Part shown: in pieces, positions 10,963 to 22,390 of the stretch | Layout of the letters: each line of letters starts with the position of its first letter | How positions within the stretch are numbered: the first letter of the stretch is position 1 | Source: Mesostigma viride | Lineage: Eukaryota; Streptophyta; Mesostigmatophyceae; Mesostigmatales; Mesostigmataceae | NCBI GenBank assembly: GCA_009746045.1 | Contig: RPFO01001815.1 | Coordinates: 103,624-167,623, forward strand | Direction of reading: 5' to 3' | Length of the DNA stretch: 64,000 bases | The notes under the pieces: generated by a model | Database searches by the model: none | What the model saw: only the letters and a program-made list of their open reading frames with translations | What the model was told of the DNA's origin: nothing | Program-made: the position numbers and the translations under genes

Positions 10963-11290
10963 AACAGAGCATAGGCCAGGGTATAATACCAGGCAGGTGG
11001 CATCATGGCTAGTTACGGCATAGGGATACTCATCCAGGCTGTGATCCATACAGACGCGTGTTATTGACACAAGGTCTGGGATTTATGGGTGATTGGGGAC
11101 CAAGGATCTCCTGGATGGGAGAACTTGGCGCTATTCTTGGACATGGGTTCTGTTGTGAAAAACATTGGTCCATGGCAGGCCTGCTGTTGGGATTGTCCAG
11201 TTGCTGTACAGCAGTAACGGAATGATATTTGTGCTGTCTCCAGCCTGTGCACGGCAAAACAGACTTCATGGGATTCTGTACATAATTGTT

Positions 11291-11295
11291 TGTAA
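11291..11295 (+). terminator. Possible poly(A) signal TGTAA
   Basis: TGTAA, the usual green-algal polyadenylation signal, lies about 330 bases after the stop codon of the lumen-protein gene. It fits a 3' UTR of roughly 350 bases. The motif is short, so this is weak evidence. Confidence 0.3.
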
Positions 11296-11885
11296 TAATA
11301 AGCATCCCCGCTATTGTGGGAAATTGTGAACACGATGTACCTTCATGGATGCATGGATTGTATCTGTCATTCATCGCTATATATTCTATATGAATTAAAC
11401 TCATGCACACGCTGGGGAGTCTTACCTGAGCCACCATCAATAGGTCATGTCAATCATTACGTTCGCCATGCCATGCGTTCATACCTAGGAGACAACGAGC
11501 GTAGGCCAGAAATCGGGAAAATCATACATGAAAGGAAGGCTGCCCACAGTGCAAATACAAATACTATGCATACGTTGTATCGCAGCACGTTGCAATGGGC
11601 GACAGGAGCCAACTGCCCGTGGCACAAATAAGTCCAGAAAACAAATGCCACATTGCTGGCTCGAGGAGTATTTTTCTCGTTTCTCGTTTTCAGGATTTAA
11701 TAAAAAAAAGTGGTTTTTAATTAAAAAAATAGGTTACACATCAATTTTAAGTCACCCCGGGAAAGCTATCGTGCTGAAGATGTACGTCTCATCAAAACAC
11801 ACCATATCTAGACATGCATATCTGTTTTCACATGGACCTCATGAAATCACATCATCCCATGGCACGCATTTCTGCATTCACATTA
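11296..11885. other. No gene recognised
   Basis: AT-richer intergenic sequence between the 3' UTR of the lumen-protein gene and the Copia element. It ends in an ATTAATTAA stretch that served as the Copia target. No domain-bearing frame is seen. Confidence 0.4.
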
Positions 11886-11890
11886 ATTAA

Positions 11891-12321
11891 TGTTAGGAGT
11901 GAGAAAACAATGTTTGCCACAAAGTTTTACTTTATTTCACTCAGATAAAAATAAGTCTCAGTCGGCAGCTGGCCGGCTGCTAGTTCCACCACAGGAGTGT
12001 GTGAGGTGTGAGGTACTGAGAGAGCAAACAAGGTGCGTAGCTTCGCCTTTTAAACAATTCCAGGCTCAGCTACTGGGTAGCAGTTATGATCTACCTACAA
12101 CGTGGCCACACCAAACCGGTCTTTTCTGACTGTGTGGCAGTTACAATCATAACGTGATCTCAAGCCAACCATTCACAACCAAAGTTCAAGGTCAGTCACA
12201 GAATGACTGGGTCACTTATGGAACAGAACTTAAACATGCGGCACATGCCCGTCCATGTAGTCCAGAGCTAGCACTAAACTATAAGTACTAGTTTCAGGCA
12301 GGTGTGTCGATACTTCTGACA
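11891..12321 (-). repeat. Copia 3' LTR
   Basis: TG…CA repeat matching the 5' LTR at 17829-18260 except for one indel (CCGGTC versus CCGGGTC) and about three substitutions. In element orientation it is preceded by the polypurine tract. Confidence 0.95.
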
Positions 12322-12331
12322 CCCCCCTTAC
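12322..12331 (-). promoter_or_regulatory. Copia polypurine tract
   Basis: On the minus strand GTAAGGGGGG directly precedes the TG of the 3' LTR, the expected place for plus-strand priming. Confidence 0.8.
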
Positions 12332-12466
12332 TCGGCACACAGGCCGGAAAACAAACTCAAGCAAGCCAGAACAAATGTTCACTAAATAAAAGAACTGTAG
12401 TATGGGACCACTGTCACAGGCTAGCAAGTGTGTCCTTATGTTGTCTCATCTCGAATTGCCAGTAAC

Positions 12467-15400
12467 TCAAATACCCAACAACTTGTGTCTGAGCTCCACA
12501 AAACGTGGCTCGGGTAGTGCCTTGGTGAGCATGTCGGCGATCATCGCTGCCCCAGGAAGGTGAGACACCTGAACGGTGCCATCCGCGACCTTCGCGCGAA
12601 TGTAGTGGTACTTGACGTCGATGTGCTTGGTACGCCGAGGGTGAACAGGGTCTCGTGACAGAGCCACAGCACCAGTGTTGTCGCAAAACACCTGAATTGG
12701 CCCTGAGGCCGGGTCACCCAACTCCTTGGTGATGGTGAGAAGGGGAACCACCTGCTGCGTGACACCGCACAGGGCCATGTACTCGGCCTCACAGGTGGAC
12801 AGGGCTGGAGTGGGCTGCTTGCGACTGGTCCACTCCACCGCAGCACCGCGGTACATGACCACGTTGCCAGTGATTGACTTGCGGTCCACAGGATCGTTTG
12901 CCCAGTCGGCATCCGAGTAGGCCACCAGCCCCCCCTGCCCCGAGTAGGACAGACCCAGGTCCTTGGTGTGTACCGCGTACTGAAGCACCCGGCGTGCCAG
13001 CCCAAGGTCGCTTACAGTAGGGTTTTTCATATTCTGAGTCAGCAGGTTGACTGCGAATGCCAGGTCAGGCCGAGTGCATCCCATCGCATACAGGAGTGCC
13101 CCGGTGATCGCTTGGTAGACGCGAGTGTCGTCCGCGTTGAGAAGCCCCCCCTCACCACGGGGGGTGTTGGGGACGATGGGCGTCTTCACCGCCCGTGGGG
13201 AGACCCCAAAGCGCTCAGCGAGGGCCTCCAGGTACGGGCCTTGGTGCAGAAAAACTGTGCGCGCCGGCGGGTCGAGGACCAGGGAGACCCCCAGAAAGAG
13301 GGAGGGGGCATCCGTCTCGGTGATCTGGAAGCGCTGGGACACCCGTTGGGTCCACTGCGATAGCCACTCCGCCGAGGAGTGGGAGACCAGGAGATCGTCG
13401 ACATGGACGAAGGCAAAACCACCAACATACAGGAACAGACACGTGTCCGTGGTGCTCTGGACAGCGCCAGTCTCATGGATGAGGTAGTCCCGGAGCGTGT
13501 GGTGCCAGTTCCGGGGCGCCTGTTTGAGCCCATAGAGGCTCCGCCGGAGGCGCCAGAGGTACGTTTGGCCAGTGGGGTCGCGCTCCTCAAAGCCCTTGGG
13601 GGGAAGGACATACACGTCCTCCTCCAACTCAGCATAGAGGAACGCGGTGCGGACATCCAGCTGCCGGATGGGGTGGCCAGCAGTGCCAGCACGAGCCAAG
13701 CCCAGGCGCACGGTGGCAGCACGGACGGTGGGAGCAAAAGTCTCACCGAAATCAATGCCCTCGCGCTGTGCAAACCCCTTGCACACAAACCGGGCCTTGC
13801 ACCGCCCATCAGCTTTCTGGGCGAAGACCCACTTGGTGGGTAGGAGCTTGGCACCGCGCGGAAGATCACGCATATGCAGAAGCTCGTAAACCTGGTGCTC
13901 CTGGAGGCTGGCCAGCTCACTCTCCATGGCCGTGCGCCATTCCGGCAAGGCAAGGGCGGCAGCGGGAGAGGAGGGCACGGACGCAGGCTGGCTATGAAAA
14001 GCAGCAGCGAAGCACAGGTCAGCGACAAGTGAGTGATGCGCGTGGATCCGTGCAGCCTTGGTGACAGGTTGATCCGGCCAGGAAGAAAGTGCGTCATCCA
14101 ATACATCATCGCCCCCGAAACCAGGGGGAGCGGGGGTGTTACTGCCATGAGAAAGGTCGCCACACAAGGCAGCACCACGGGAACCCCACACGGGGAGGAG
14201 ACCTGCAGAGGCACCAGGGGACGCCGGAGGAGAATAGCCGGTGCTGTCAGCCGTGCTCTCCAGGTCAACCGAGGTACTCAAATGCGGCGGAGGCATCCCC
14301 GCCCCGGCGTGTTCATATGACGCCGCAGAACGCGAGTGGCCAGAGGCCTGTCCGCGCAACAGAGGGGCATGCTGTCGAGCATCTGACACGGTGAGGTAAG
14401 ATGTCGGCGCCGAGGCAGGAGCCGGAGCCGTCGGAGCAGGGCCGTTCCGCACAAGTGCCTGGATGGCCGCAGCGGCGGCCGGGGGGAGAACGAAACGCTC
14501 AGGAGTCCCCCCGATGCTGACATAGCTGTCCTCACGGCCTGCGGGCAAGGCAGTGGAGGGCGTTGCCGGCCCCCCAGAGTCCTCGGCAGAGGCAGAGGGT
14601 AACTGCAAAGGGGCAGGAGTCAGCATGTCGGCGGGAAAGAGGTCGGCCTCCGCAAAGGGGGCCGCCGGGAGCCACTGCGCAGCCTGCGGGGCCCGGTTGC
14701 GCCACGTCTCGTCGAACTGCACGTGCTTGCGCTCGATGACACGCCCGCCGCCCGTCGCCTTGTCGGGCACCCATACGAGGTAGGCCGGGGAGTCAAGCTT
14801 GTATCCCACGAAGAGGCCATCCTCAGCGCGAGAATCAAACTTCTCACGGGCTGCCCCCTCAACCAAGACGTGGGAGGGGCAGCCAAACACACGCATGCCG
14901 GATAAATCCGCAGGGCGCCCATACATGAGGAAGTAGGGCGTTGCGTGCTCCGGGTTGCTGCGGCAGGGCAGCCTGTTGATGATGTAGATGGCGCATGCAA
15001 AGGCTAGAGCCCAGAACTCCTTGCCGAGGCCAGCATGCGCCAGCATGCTCCTGGTCATGCTAACTGCGACGCCCCAGAATCGCTCCGCCACGCCGTTCTG
15101 CTCCGGCGTATAGGGGGACGAGAACTCTTGCCGCACGCCATACTCGGCGCAGACGGCGCGCCAGTCCTGGCCAGTGAAAACCGCGTCTTGGTCGGAGCGA
15201 AGCTCCACAGGCGCCGTGGCCGCGGACGCCCGGAACGGCTTGATCTCCGTGGCCAGGAAGTGACGCAGGCTCCCAACGGCAGCGTCCTTCGTCTTCAAGA
15301 AGTAAACCCAGTGAAAACGAGTGGCTTCATCCGTGATGCCCAGGACATACCGCCAGTCCCCCAACACGGCAGGGGTCCGCATGGGACCTAGCAGGTCGCA

Positions 15401-16504
15401 GTGCAGGCGATGGCGAGGGGTCGCGCAGCGTGGCGTCGTGCTGGGGGGAAAGCTGCTCCGCCGCAAGTGACCGGCAGGGCAGGAAGGACACGTGGGAGCC
15501 TTGGGACCGTGGGTCACCATGTTTGAGGCGGGGTCGGCGGCTAGCCGAGCAATACGATCCGCGCCAGCGTGTCCGAGGCGCAGGTGCCACTGCATCAGGT
15601 CCACGGGGGCGGCTGATGTGGCGAGGGCATGGGGCGCCACCCCGCGGAGCAAGTAAATGCCGTCACACTCCACGAGGGGGAACGTGCGGGTCCCCAAAGT
15701 GAGGCGCAGGTGCTTAAAGTCCACATCATGGCCGGCTTTAAAGAGCTGGCTCACCGAGAGTAGGCGGGCCTGAAGGCCTGGGACATACAAAGCTGGGCCG
15801 AGGTGCACGTCCGGGGTGCCGAGCCGGAGAAGCAGAGGGCCCCTGCCGCCCGCATGCAGATTGCCGCCCGAGCCGGTGATGCGCAGCCGGAAGGCGGGAT
15901 CAAATCCATCGCCAAAGTCCGCCCGGTGAGGCGTCATGTGGTACGTGGCACCCGTGTCAACCACCCACTCCGGGGCACACCTAGCCGAGGCCGTTGCGGC
16001 CGTGTGAAGCACAGAAGGAGCGGTGGTTGAGGAACCAGCCGTCGAGTCCGAGGAGGTGCTGGGGCGGGGTGCCGAGAGACGACTGCCCGAGCGGGACGGG
16101 GAAGGCGCAAGGCCGTGCACTGGACGAAGCGAGGCCTGCCCGTGAGGCTGCACACCGTCGCGCAGGGAAGCACCTAAAGGGTTGGCGCGCAGGGAAGCAC
16201 ACAAAGGGCCTCGACCCACGTGGAACGCGTACGTCGTCTCCAAGGGAGGCAGGCCTGCGTCGGTGTGATGGGCGTGCCCGGCGCCGTCACCGCGGAGGTG
16301 AGCAGGGCGCTGGGCGGGATGGGCAGTCCAGCAGGTGGCGGCGTCATGTCCAGGCTTGGCGCAGACGGAGCAGGGCGGCCCGCGACCACGCCCGACCCCT
16401 GCGCCACCACCGCGACCACCACCGCGCCCGCCGCGCCCCCCGCTGCTACCGCCATGGCCGTGGCCGTTGCCGTGGCCATTGCCGTGGGCGCGGCCGTTGC
16501 CGTG

Positions 16505-16596
<92 letters not shown>

Positions 16597-17586
16597 TGTT
16601 GCCGTTGCCGTTGCCGCGGGCACCGCCATTCCGTGGGCCACGCCCCCGGCCAGGGGTATGGTACGCGTGGTTGGAGGCAGAGCCAGAATCTGCAGGGGAC
16701 GGGAGGCCACCCGTCAGCAGATCTTCAACTTCCATCAGGCGCTGCCGCAGGACCGGAACAGTCTCGACCTCGTCAAGACGGAGGGAGATTAGCGCGGGCC
16801 GGTACTCGGCGCGCAGACCGCTGAGGACGCTGGCAATGAAGGCAGCGACTGGGAACGTAATGCCTGCAGCCTGTAGCTTGGCGTACAGCAGTTCCGAGCG
16901 GTTCACATACGGCTCCACAGTCTCGCGAGCAGTTTGACGAAGTTGGGCCATTTGTTTCCACAAGTCCAGACGCATGGACTTGGTGAGCTTGCCATGCTCA
17001 TAGACCTGGATGAGCTTGGTGATGGCCAGACTGCCCAGGCGACGATCCAGGGGGAGCGTCTGCATCAAGGCACGCGCAGGCCCATCGACGACGGCCAACA
17101 AGGCAACGTAAAGGAGCCGATCCAGTTGCACGTTCTGGACAACACCTGCCAGCACTCCAAGGAGGCCAGCATAAAGGGAAACAAGGCCCAAGAAATGGTC
17201 CTTAAAAGGGATCCACAGCGTCCAATCTGAGCCGGTAAAAACCTTGACCCCACGAACATCCTTCAAAAGCTCCTTGCAAGCCACAAAGGAGGCTCGGGCG
17301 GGGCCCCCCCCGCCGTACCGCGGCTCAAACCACCACCGTCAACCGCCGGATTCTCACCGGCGGGAGCACCGAGGGCGGCGTCCTCATCACCACCTGGCGG
17401 GTGCAAAGCCAGGGCAGCCAGCCCAGCTGCTGCGTCAAAAAATACCTCGCCTGGGAGACCCGAATCGGTAAGAGTTACGGACGATGCAGTCAAAGCGGCC
17501 AGACCGGCAGCGTCGTCGGCATCAAAATCGTTACTGCCAGCAGCGCGACCCGCGGAAGCGACCTGGCTGCGAGTTCCGGAAGCCAT
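12467..17586 (-). CDS. Copia gag-pol polyprotein, one frame break at a homopolymer
   Basis: The minus-strand frame 17284-12467 is open for 1,605 codons. Gag helices span residues 1-200. An Asn-Gly simple repeat lies at about 222-277 and a CCHC zinc knuckle (CSVCAKPGHDAATC) near 300. The protease VVDTGATYHM is near 443. Integrase has its HHCC region at about 563-605 (HLRLGHAGADR…CPSC) and DDE residues near 631 (HCDLLGP), 698 (RSDQDAVF) and 731 (QNGVAERF). RT runs about 1128-1330 with VHVDDLL near 1294. RNase H is near 1453-1530 (YSDADWA, STCEAEYMA). The frame starts at a GTG. The true start is probably the ATG at 17586 (MASGTRSQVAS…) in the neighbouring frame, which meets the long frame at a run of eight C (17304-17311). 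One base there decides whether gag-pol is continuous. It may be a sequencing slip, a recent mutation or a programmed shift. Confidence 0.92.
16453..16618. repeat. Hexanucleotide repeat inside Copia gag
   Basis: About 25 near-perfect copies of GTTGCC (plus strand) encode an Asn-Gly run on the coding strand, between the gag helices and the zinc knuckle. The length is a multiple of three, so the frame is kept. Confidence 0.9.
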
Positions 17587-17810
17587 TCCAGAAAAAAAAA
17601 ACAGCAAAAAACTCCGAAAAAAAGGTAACGTTGACCACGAGATTCCGGCCAGGAATCGAACCAAGCATTGTATTACGCGCCGGACGGGAATCAAACCTCC
17701 GCCTACGCTGTCGTCATGCAAATCTCGCCGAAATACACAAATCAAGTCAACCGCGAGCAGAGCCTCGGGAAACGACTTTTACCAGCGGTAAGCAGGTCGA
17801 AAGGCGTGCG

Positions 17811-17828
17811 AACCGCACTCCGATGCCA
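17811..17828 (-). promoter_or_regulatory. Copia primer-binding site
   Basis: On the minus strand TGGCATCGGAGTGCGGTT begins right after the …TAACA end of the 5' LTR. TGG complementing a tRNA CCA end is typical. The donor tRNA is not identified; the sequence is not the usual initiator-Met site. Confidence 0.6.
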
Positions 17829-18260
17829 TGTTAGGAGTGAGAAAACAATGTTTGCCACAAAGTTTTACTTTATTTCACTCAGATAAAAATAAGTCTCAGT
17901 CGGCAGCTGGCCGGCTGCTAGTTCCACCACAGGAGTGTGTGAGGTGTGAGGTACTGAGAGAGCAAACAAGGTGCGTAGCTTCGCCTTTTAAACAATTCCA
18001 GGCTCAGCTACTGGGTAGCAGTTATGATCTACCTACAACGTGGCCACACCAAACCGGGTCTTTTCTGACTGTGTGGCAGTTACAATCATAACGTGATCTC
18101 AAGCCAACCATTCATCACCAAAGTTCAAGGTCAGTCACAGAATGACTGGGTCACTTATGGAACAGAACTTAAACATGCGGCACATGCCCGTCCATGCAGT
18201 CCAGAGCTAGCACTAAACTATAAGTACTAGTTTCAGGCAGGTGTGTCGATACTTCTGACA
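17829..18260 (-). repeat. Copia 5' LTR
   Basis: TG…CA repeat nearly identical to 11891-12321. It is followed on the right by the target duplication ATTAA and then by the TTAA border of the next element. Confidence 0.95.
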
Positions 18261-18273
18261 ATTAACTAATTAA

Positions 18274-21200
18274 GGGGACTCGGCGCGGCGAATATTTTCC
18301 GCGCCAAAAAAATTCCGCGGTACCCTCCGTACCGTGAAAAGTGGGTGCACGGTGCGCGCACCCCTTGCGGAAGTGGCCATGGCGACTGCTTTTAGACGAA
18401 ACGTGACAAATCTGGCTCGCGGAAAGCAGAAAAAATGCTCGATTCTTGGAGAAAATTAGTTACTGATTCTAATTTATGGTGGGATAGTTGCGATCTATAA
18501 TGTCGCGGGCTCTTTTTCTTTACCATCGGCAGGGGGGGTCCGGCCTGAATTTCTGTAGGGATGAATAAAGTATAATGGATGCCTGCAGGTGTGATTGTCG
18601 ATTGTTGCCAGTTTTGATGGTCCTAATGGAAGCTAGTTTAATGATGTTTCTAAAGCCGTAAAAATTCCAGCTGCTATCTTTACCTTTCCCGTCATTTTTC
18701 GGTAAGATAACATTAGGCCTGCGCGATGCGCGCCCGACCTCTCCATGAAATTAAGGGTGGCCTTTCTTGTGCGCCTGGGCACGAATAAATGCCCGTTATG
18801 GTACGTTCTTGTATTAAACGTCCTAAGATAGCGCTTTCCTGCTTTCTTAGCTCGTTGAGCGTAAGCTTTTTGCCTTCTTTCCGGCCAGATGCAGCCATGA
18901 AGTTGCGGGTCCTGGCGCTGCATCGCTGGATTCCTGGATGTTTTTTAGCAAGTTCGTCTGTGACGTGGCTGGCTTGCTGCAGCGCGTGGCCCACAACCTG
19001 TCGGGAAGGTGTAATGCTTTTATTTCCATGCTTCTCTGAAATTTCTTTTGCTTTATAGACAGTTGTGTTCGAGGAAATTCACGCGGTCTTCCTAAGCAGC
19101 GGCATCATTTTCCCCAGACACTGACGAGCTGGCACCTGTCTCCTAATGTTAAGCCTCCCACGGTCCTTAATTTAGGACTTTGTCCTAAATTAAGGACCAA
19201 TTTACTATAACCGAGGTACCGGGGGGGGGGTCACTATATGGACCGTACCCCATGTGGACCGTACCCGGCATGATGTACCCGACCCGTGGTACCGGCACAT
19301 GGTACCCGGATTCCGTACCCGGGTACCGGGTATAATGGCGGGAAAGTAGGTACCTCGACCAAAAATATAACCGATTTTGGAGCGAAAAAGTGGGTGCGGG
19401 AATGATCTGAGGTGGATATGGCGACCTGACAATCGTGGCCGGCTTTTTCACGTGCGTTTATCATTTCGGGCGCCCAGTAGCAAAAACGAAAGGTCGTTAG
19501 TTATGCTTAAAGGCTGTGAAATTTTCTGCGCAAGTTTTTATGTGTAGCGCTGTAGCACAGCGGCACAACACAAATGGGTCGCAGATCGCCTGCTCGCGGA
19601 GGGTCGATTTTGGCACAAACATGTTAGTGTATTAGCAATGGTGGTGCGAATCAAGCCAGGAAATTTTTGTGGACGATTTTGATTATAGTCTGGAGTTTAT
19701 AAACGGAGTATTTGACATGGGAGCGCCTGGGCCGTGATATTCTTGCCCGATTTCCATTGTCGACCATGTTTTAGGGACGTTCAGGCTGGGCAGCGAGCGC
19801 ACCTTATAGGTCTTCACTTTCGGTATTTCTTGGACCTAGAACGCAGCACAAGCGTGGTTTATATCATTTTCGAACCGGTTGGCCAGCTTTGGTGCGCTCA
19901 GCTCTCGGAAAGCTGACCTCGCTGCGGATTTCAGCGACTTTTTTGCAACCATCTGGAATGAGGCGACGTAAGTAGCAGGTACGTGCCGGGGTGCCCTAGA
20001 TCATGAGTGTAACTGGCAACGCTGTCGTGGTGTTTTGAGTCAGTAAGCTATGCCTAAAAAGAGGGGACGCTCTCTGTGCACATAACTGTCACACATAGTT
20101 GGTTTACGTCATACAATTTTTTACGTCTCTATCTTCGTCGTCCGCTGCAGCTAAAACACACATGCGTAAGAGCAGTTTTACTCATGTGTTAGTTATAAAC
20201 CATGGTCCTATGGCCTGCAGTCGTTCAGGGTGTTCTCAGACAGTATATACAATATGGTTTACGTGTTACATGCACCCTGAATTCGCTCACAAAGCGTTGC
20301 ATGTTAGCACAACGTTGTTCTGTAACTTGATTTGGCTGCATTCATGTGTTAGTTGCAATGCAAATGCAATGTTTTTTCATCGCTGGGTGGTGGCCAGCAT
20401 GTCCGTGATGTCAAAGAAGGTTTGGCATATGCTTAGAGAAAGTTTACCGCAAGGGGTGGGCCATGTTCAAGCCGGGCAACCTCAGCAACCATGCAACCGT
20501 ATATTGCATTACCTGCACCATCTGTGACACCGTTAAGCACGCGTATATATAGAGGCAGCCACAGCAGGGTATGGCCTTGTTATACGCTGCCCCGCCATCC
20601 CAAGGCCTCGTAGGGTCCCCTAGCGCTTGTAAGATGCTCAAGGGACCGTGTGGATAGCATGGTCATGCGTTGACACTAATTGGTCCTATTGGTCCTAAAT
20701 TCTCATTTTGACCAAATTCGCGGTTTGAGGCCTGCCATGGGCCAGGGTCCATTCAGGCACTAAATGTAATTATTTGAACCCAGGTTTTTGTCCAAAATTC
20801 AAAAAGTGTGTTATCTGTCAGTGGTAAAAATGCCAGGGTCAAAATTTGATGTTTGCACATATATTTTTTAATTCAAACTGGTCCTAAAATAAGGACTTTT
20901 CTTGGGAACATGGACACTAAAGAAAGTGGCTCGTGCTTGTTAGAAAGGAGGCAGTGTGCATATTGCGGGACACAATGCTTTGGTGGCACATGCGTCAGGT
21001 AGGTTGTTCCAATGGTCTCTTCACCTTTCCCACTGAGTAAATGATAGCCTTTGTCATGCTAACCAGAGCAGCTAGCCACAGGTTGGCTGGATAAAAAATC
21101 AGCTTATTTTCTCTTGATATACTGCGTGTGTGGTCCTCCACATGTCCGGCTTGTTGGGCATTTTGGAAGAGGGTTTTTAATGTGTTGTTGGGTGGAACAA

Positions 21201-21957
21201 CTTGGTTGTTGGCACAAAATCACACATTATTAGCCTGAGATAGGCATGACATAGGCTGCTCAGGCGTGTCGTCCTACCAGCCTTGTTGTTAAGGGTAGAC
21301 TCACAAGGCTGGCTGTGCCGATGGAGGGGTGGGGCGTATGACGCTCCGGACATCCTCATCACACTCCGTGATCAAAGTGGGCATGTTTTTGGGTGTCTAG
21401 GGTAGCAAAACAGATGTCATTTTGGCTCAGCACTAGCTCAATTCTCTTTTAGCGTCTACCCAGGTGGCATCACAGGAAAATCAATAACTTGAGCTACGCT
21501 TGTCAGAATGAGCTCAAACTTTGGGGTTGTGTTTCCCCCCACTCAGTGGAATTTAAAATGTATGGATGACCCAATCTGATGTGTTAATGATTTGATTTTT
21601 TTTTTTGGCTCAAAAAAGTACCCATTTTGTGGGAAAATTAATAACTCAAACAAATGTGACCATTTTGGCCATGTAAATAGCCCAGCTTTTAAAAAAGTGG
21701 GGGAACTTTGCAGAAATGTACGGGCAGGTCATTTGGATAAGTGGTTTGTCTTGGGCAAAATATCTCATAAATAGCGTCTTTTTCTATTTTTAGCTCGCCA
21801 CCGGTGCGTGGTTGGGGGTAGTACCCCCAACAAGGGGTGGCATGAATGTCCAAACATCATATTTATGGTACTCAATCATCACTAGATGGTTCCCGAGTGC
21901 ATTGGAACTGATATTCATTAAAGTCAGTTTTTCAGGCTTTTGGACGTGCGAGTCCCC
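18274..21957 (+). mobile_element. TTAA-flanked DNA element 'X', copy 1 (interrupted)
   Basis: The left end is GGGGACTCGGCGCGGCG after TTAA (18270-18273). The right end is CGTGCGAGTCCCC before TTAA (21958-21961). Parts 18274-19143 and 20919-21957 are matched, in inverted orientation and in order, by copy 2 (22391-24448). The intact element was therefore about 1.9 kb, and the 1.78 kb between these parts is a later insertion. Terminal inverted identity is short (GGGGACTC). No transposase is seen, so it is probably non-autonomous and related to element A by its shared subterminal block. Confidence 0.75.
19144..20918. mobile_element. Insertion 'Y' in element X copy 1, with terminal hairpins
   Basis: Comparison with X copy 2 shows this 1.77 kb is absent there, which fixes both borders to within a base or two. 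The left end TAATGTTAAGCCTCCCACGG is followed by a long palindrome (GGTCCTTAATTTAGGAC…GTCCTAAATTAAGGACC). The right end has a smaller palindrome, GTCCTAAAATAAGGAC, then …ACACTA. A second copy of the left end starts at 37266. No clear target duplication and no coding region are seen. Superfamily unknown. Confidence 0.6.
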
Positions 21958-21961
21958 TTAA

Positions 21962-22386
21962 TTAATTAATTAATTAATTAATTAATAATTAATTGAACAC
22001 GTGCTCCCGTTGGGGAGTCACGGAGCACCGAAGTGCTTTTAATCCCTGCGTGTGCACAACAAGAGAAAGGGCAGAGACCCCCAGTCTCCTTCATGCCAAA
22101 GGCATGCCACAGCTGCACTCGGACACGCTAAACGATCCGGCAATCTGTGGTGCAATAAGACCCATGTGAGCATGGCATAACAAGGAGCGTGGGCATTCAC
22201 ATGCATTCACATGTGCTGGGTTTTCTACTCCAGTTCAGACTCATAAAACTTGCTATCGCTGTCCACCCGAATAGGGCCTTGATGCTGCTCCTTGTTATTG
22301 CGGTCCTGTAACACTTTCGCAACGAGGGAGTCATCATCCAAGTCATTGTTGTTACGCGGAGGGTGTCGCACCTCATCGAGGATTAA
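21962..22386 (-). mobile_element. TTAA-tailed retroposon, copy 3, between the two X copies
   Basis: Read on the minus strand it starts inside an open frame (22380-22225), continues through a 3' UTR matching the copies at 1370 and 23604, and ends in a long (TTAA)n tail (21958-21998). It exactly fills the gap between the inverted X elements. Confidence 0.6.
22225..22380 (-). pseudogene. C-terminal 51 codons of an unrecognised protein in the retroposon
   Basis: The minus-strand frame is open to the retroposon's 5' edge and ends in a stop. It is hydrophilic and looks like real protein (LDDDSLVAKVLQDRNNKEQ, VDSDSKFYESELE). It probably is the C-terminus of the protein of the autonomous parent, or of a retroposed host mRNA. 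I do not recognise it. Confidence 0.4.
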
Positions 22387-22390
22387 TTAA

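Larger units (their letters stand above)
11891..18260 (-). mobile_element. Complete Ty1/Copia LTR retrotransposon (6.37 kb)
   Basis: Two direct repeats of 431/432 bp (11891-12321 and 17829-18260) begin TG and end CA. They differ by only about four positions by eye. The element is flanked by a 5-bp target duplication ATTAA (11886-11890 and 18261-18265). Read on the minus strand, a primer-binding site follows the 5' LTR, then a gag-pol frame of more than 1,600 codons, then a TAAGGGGGG polypurine tract before the 3' LTR. Pol order PR-INT-RT-RH marks Copia. Near-identical LTRs mean a recent insertion. Confidence 0.95.

Noticed and set aside
13186-16824. Large ORFs antisense or out of frame to Copia gag-pol (for example 13186-14268 and 15994-16824)
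   Set aside because: Shadows of the high-GC gag-pol frame; no retroelement motifs in these frames.
19144-20918. Canonical Helitron
   Set aside because: A CTAA-like end and nearby hairpin are suggestive, but there is no TC start, no A/T insertion site and no Rep/helicase.
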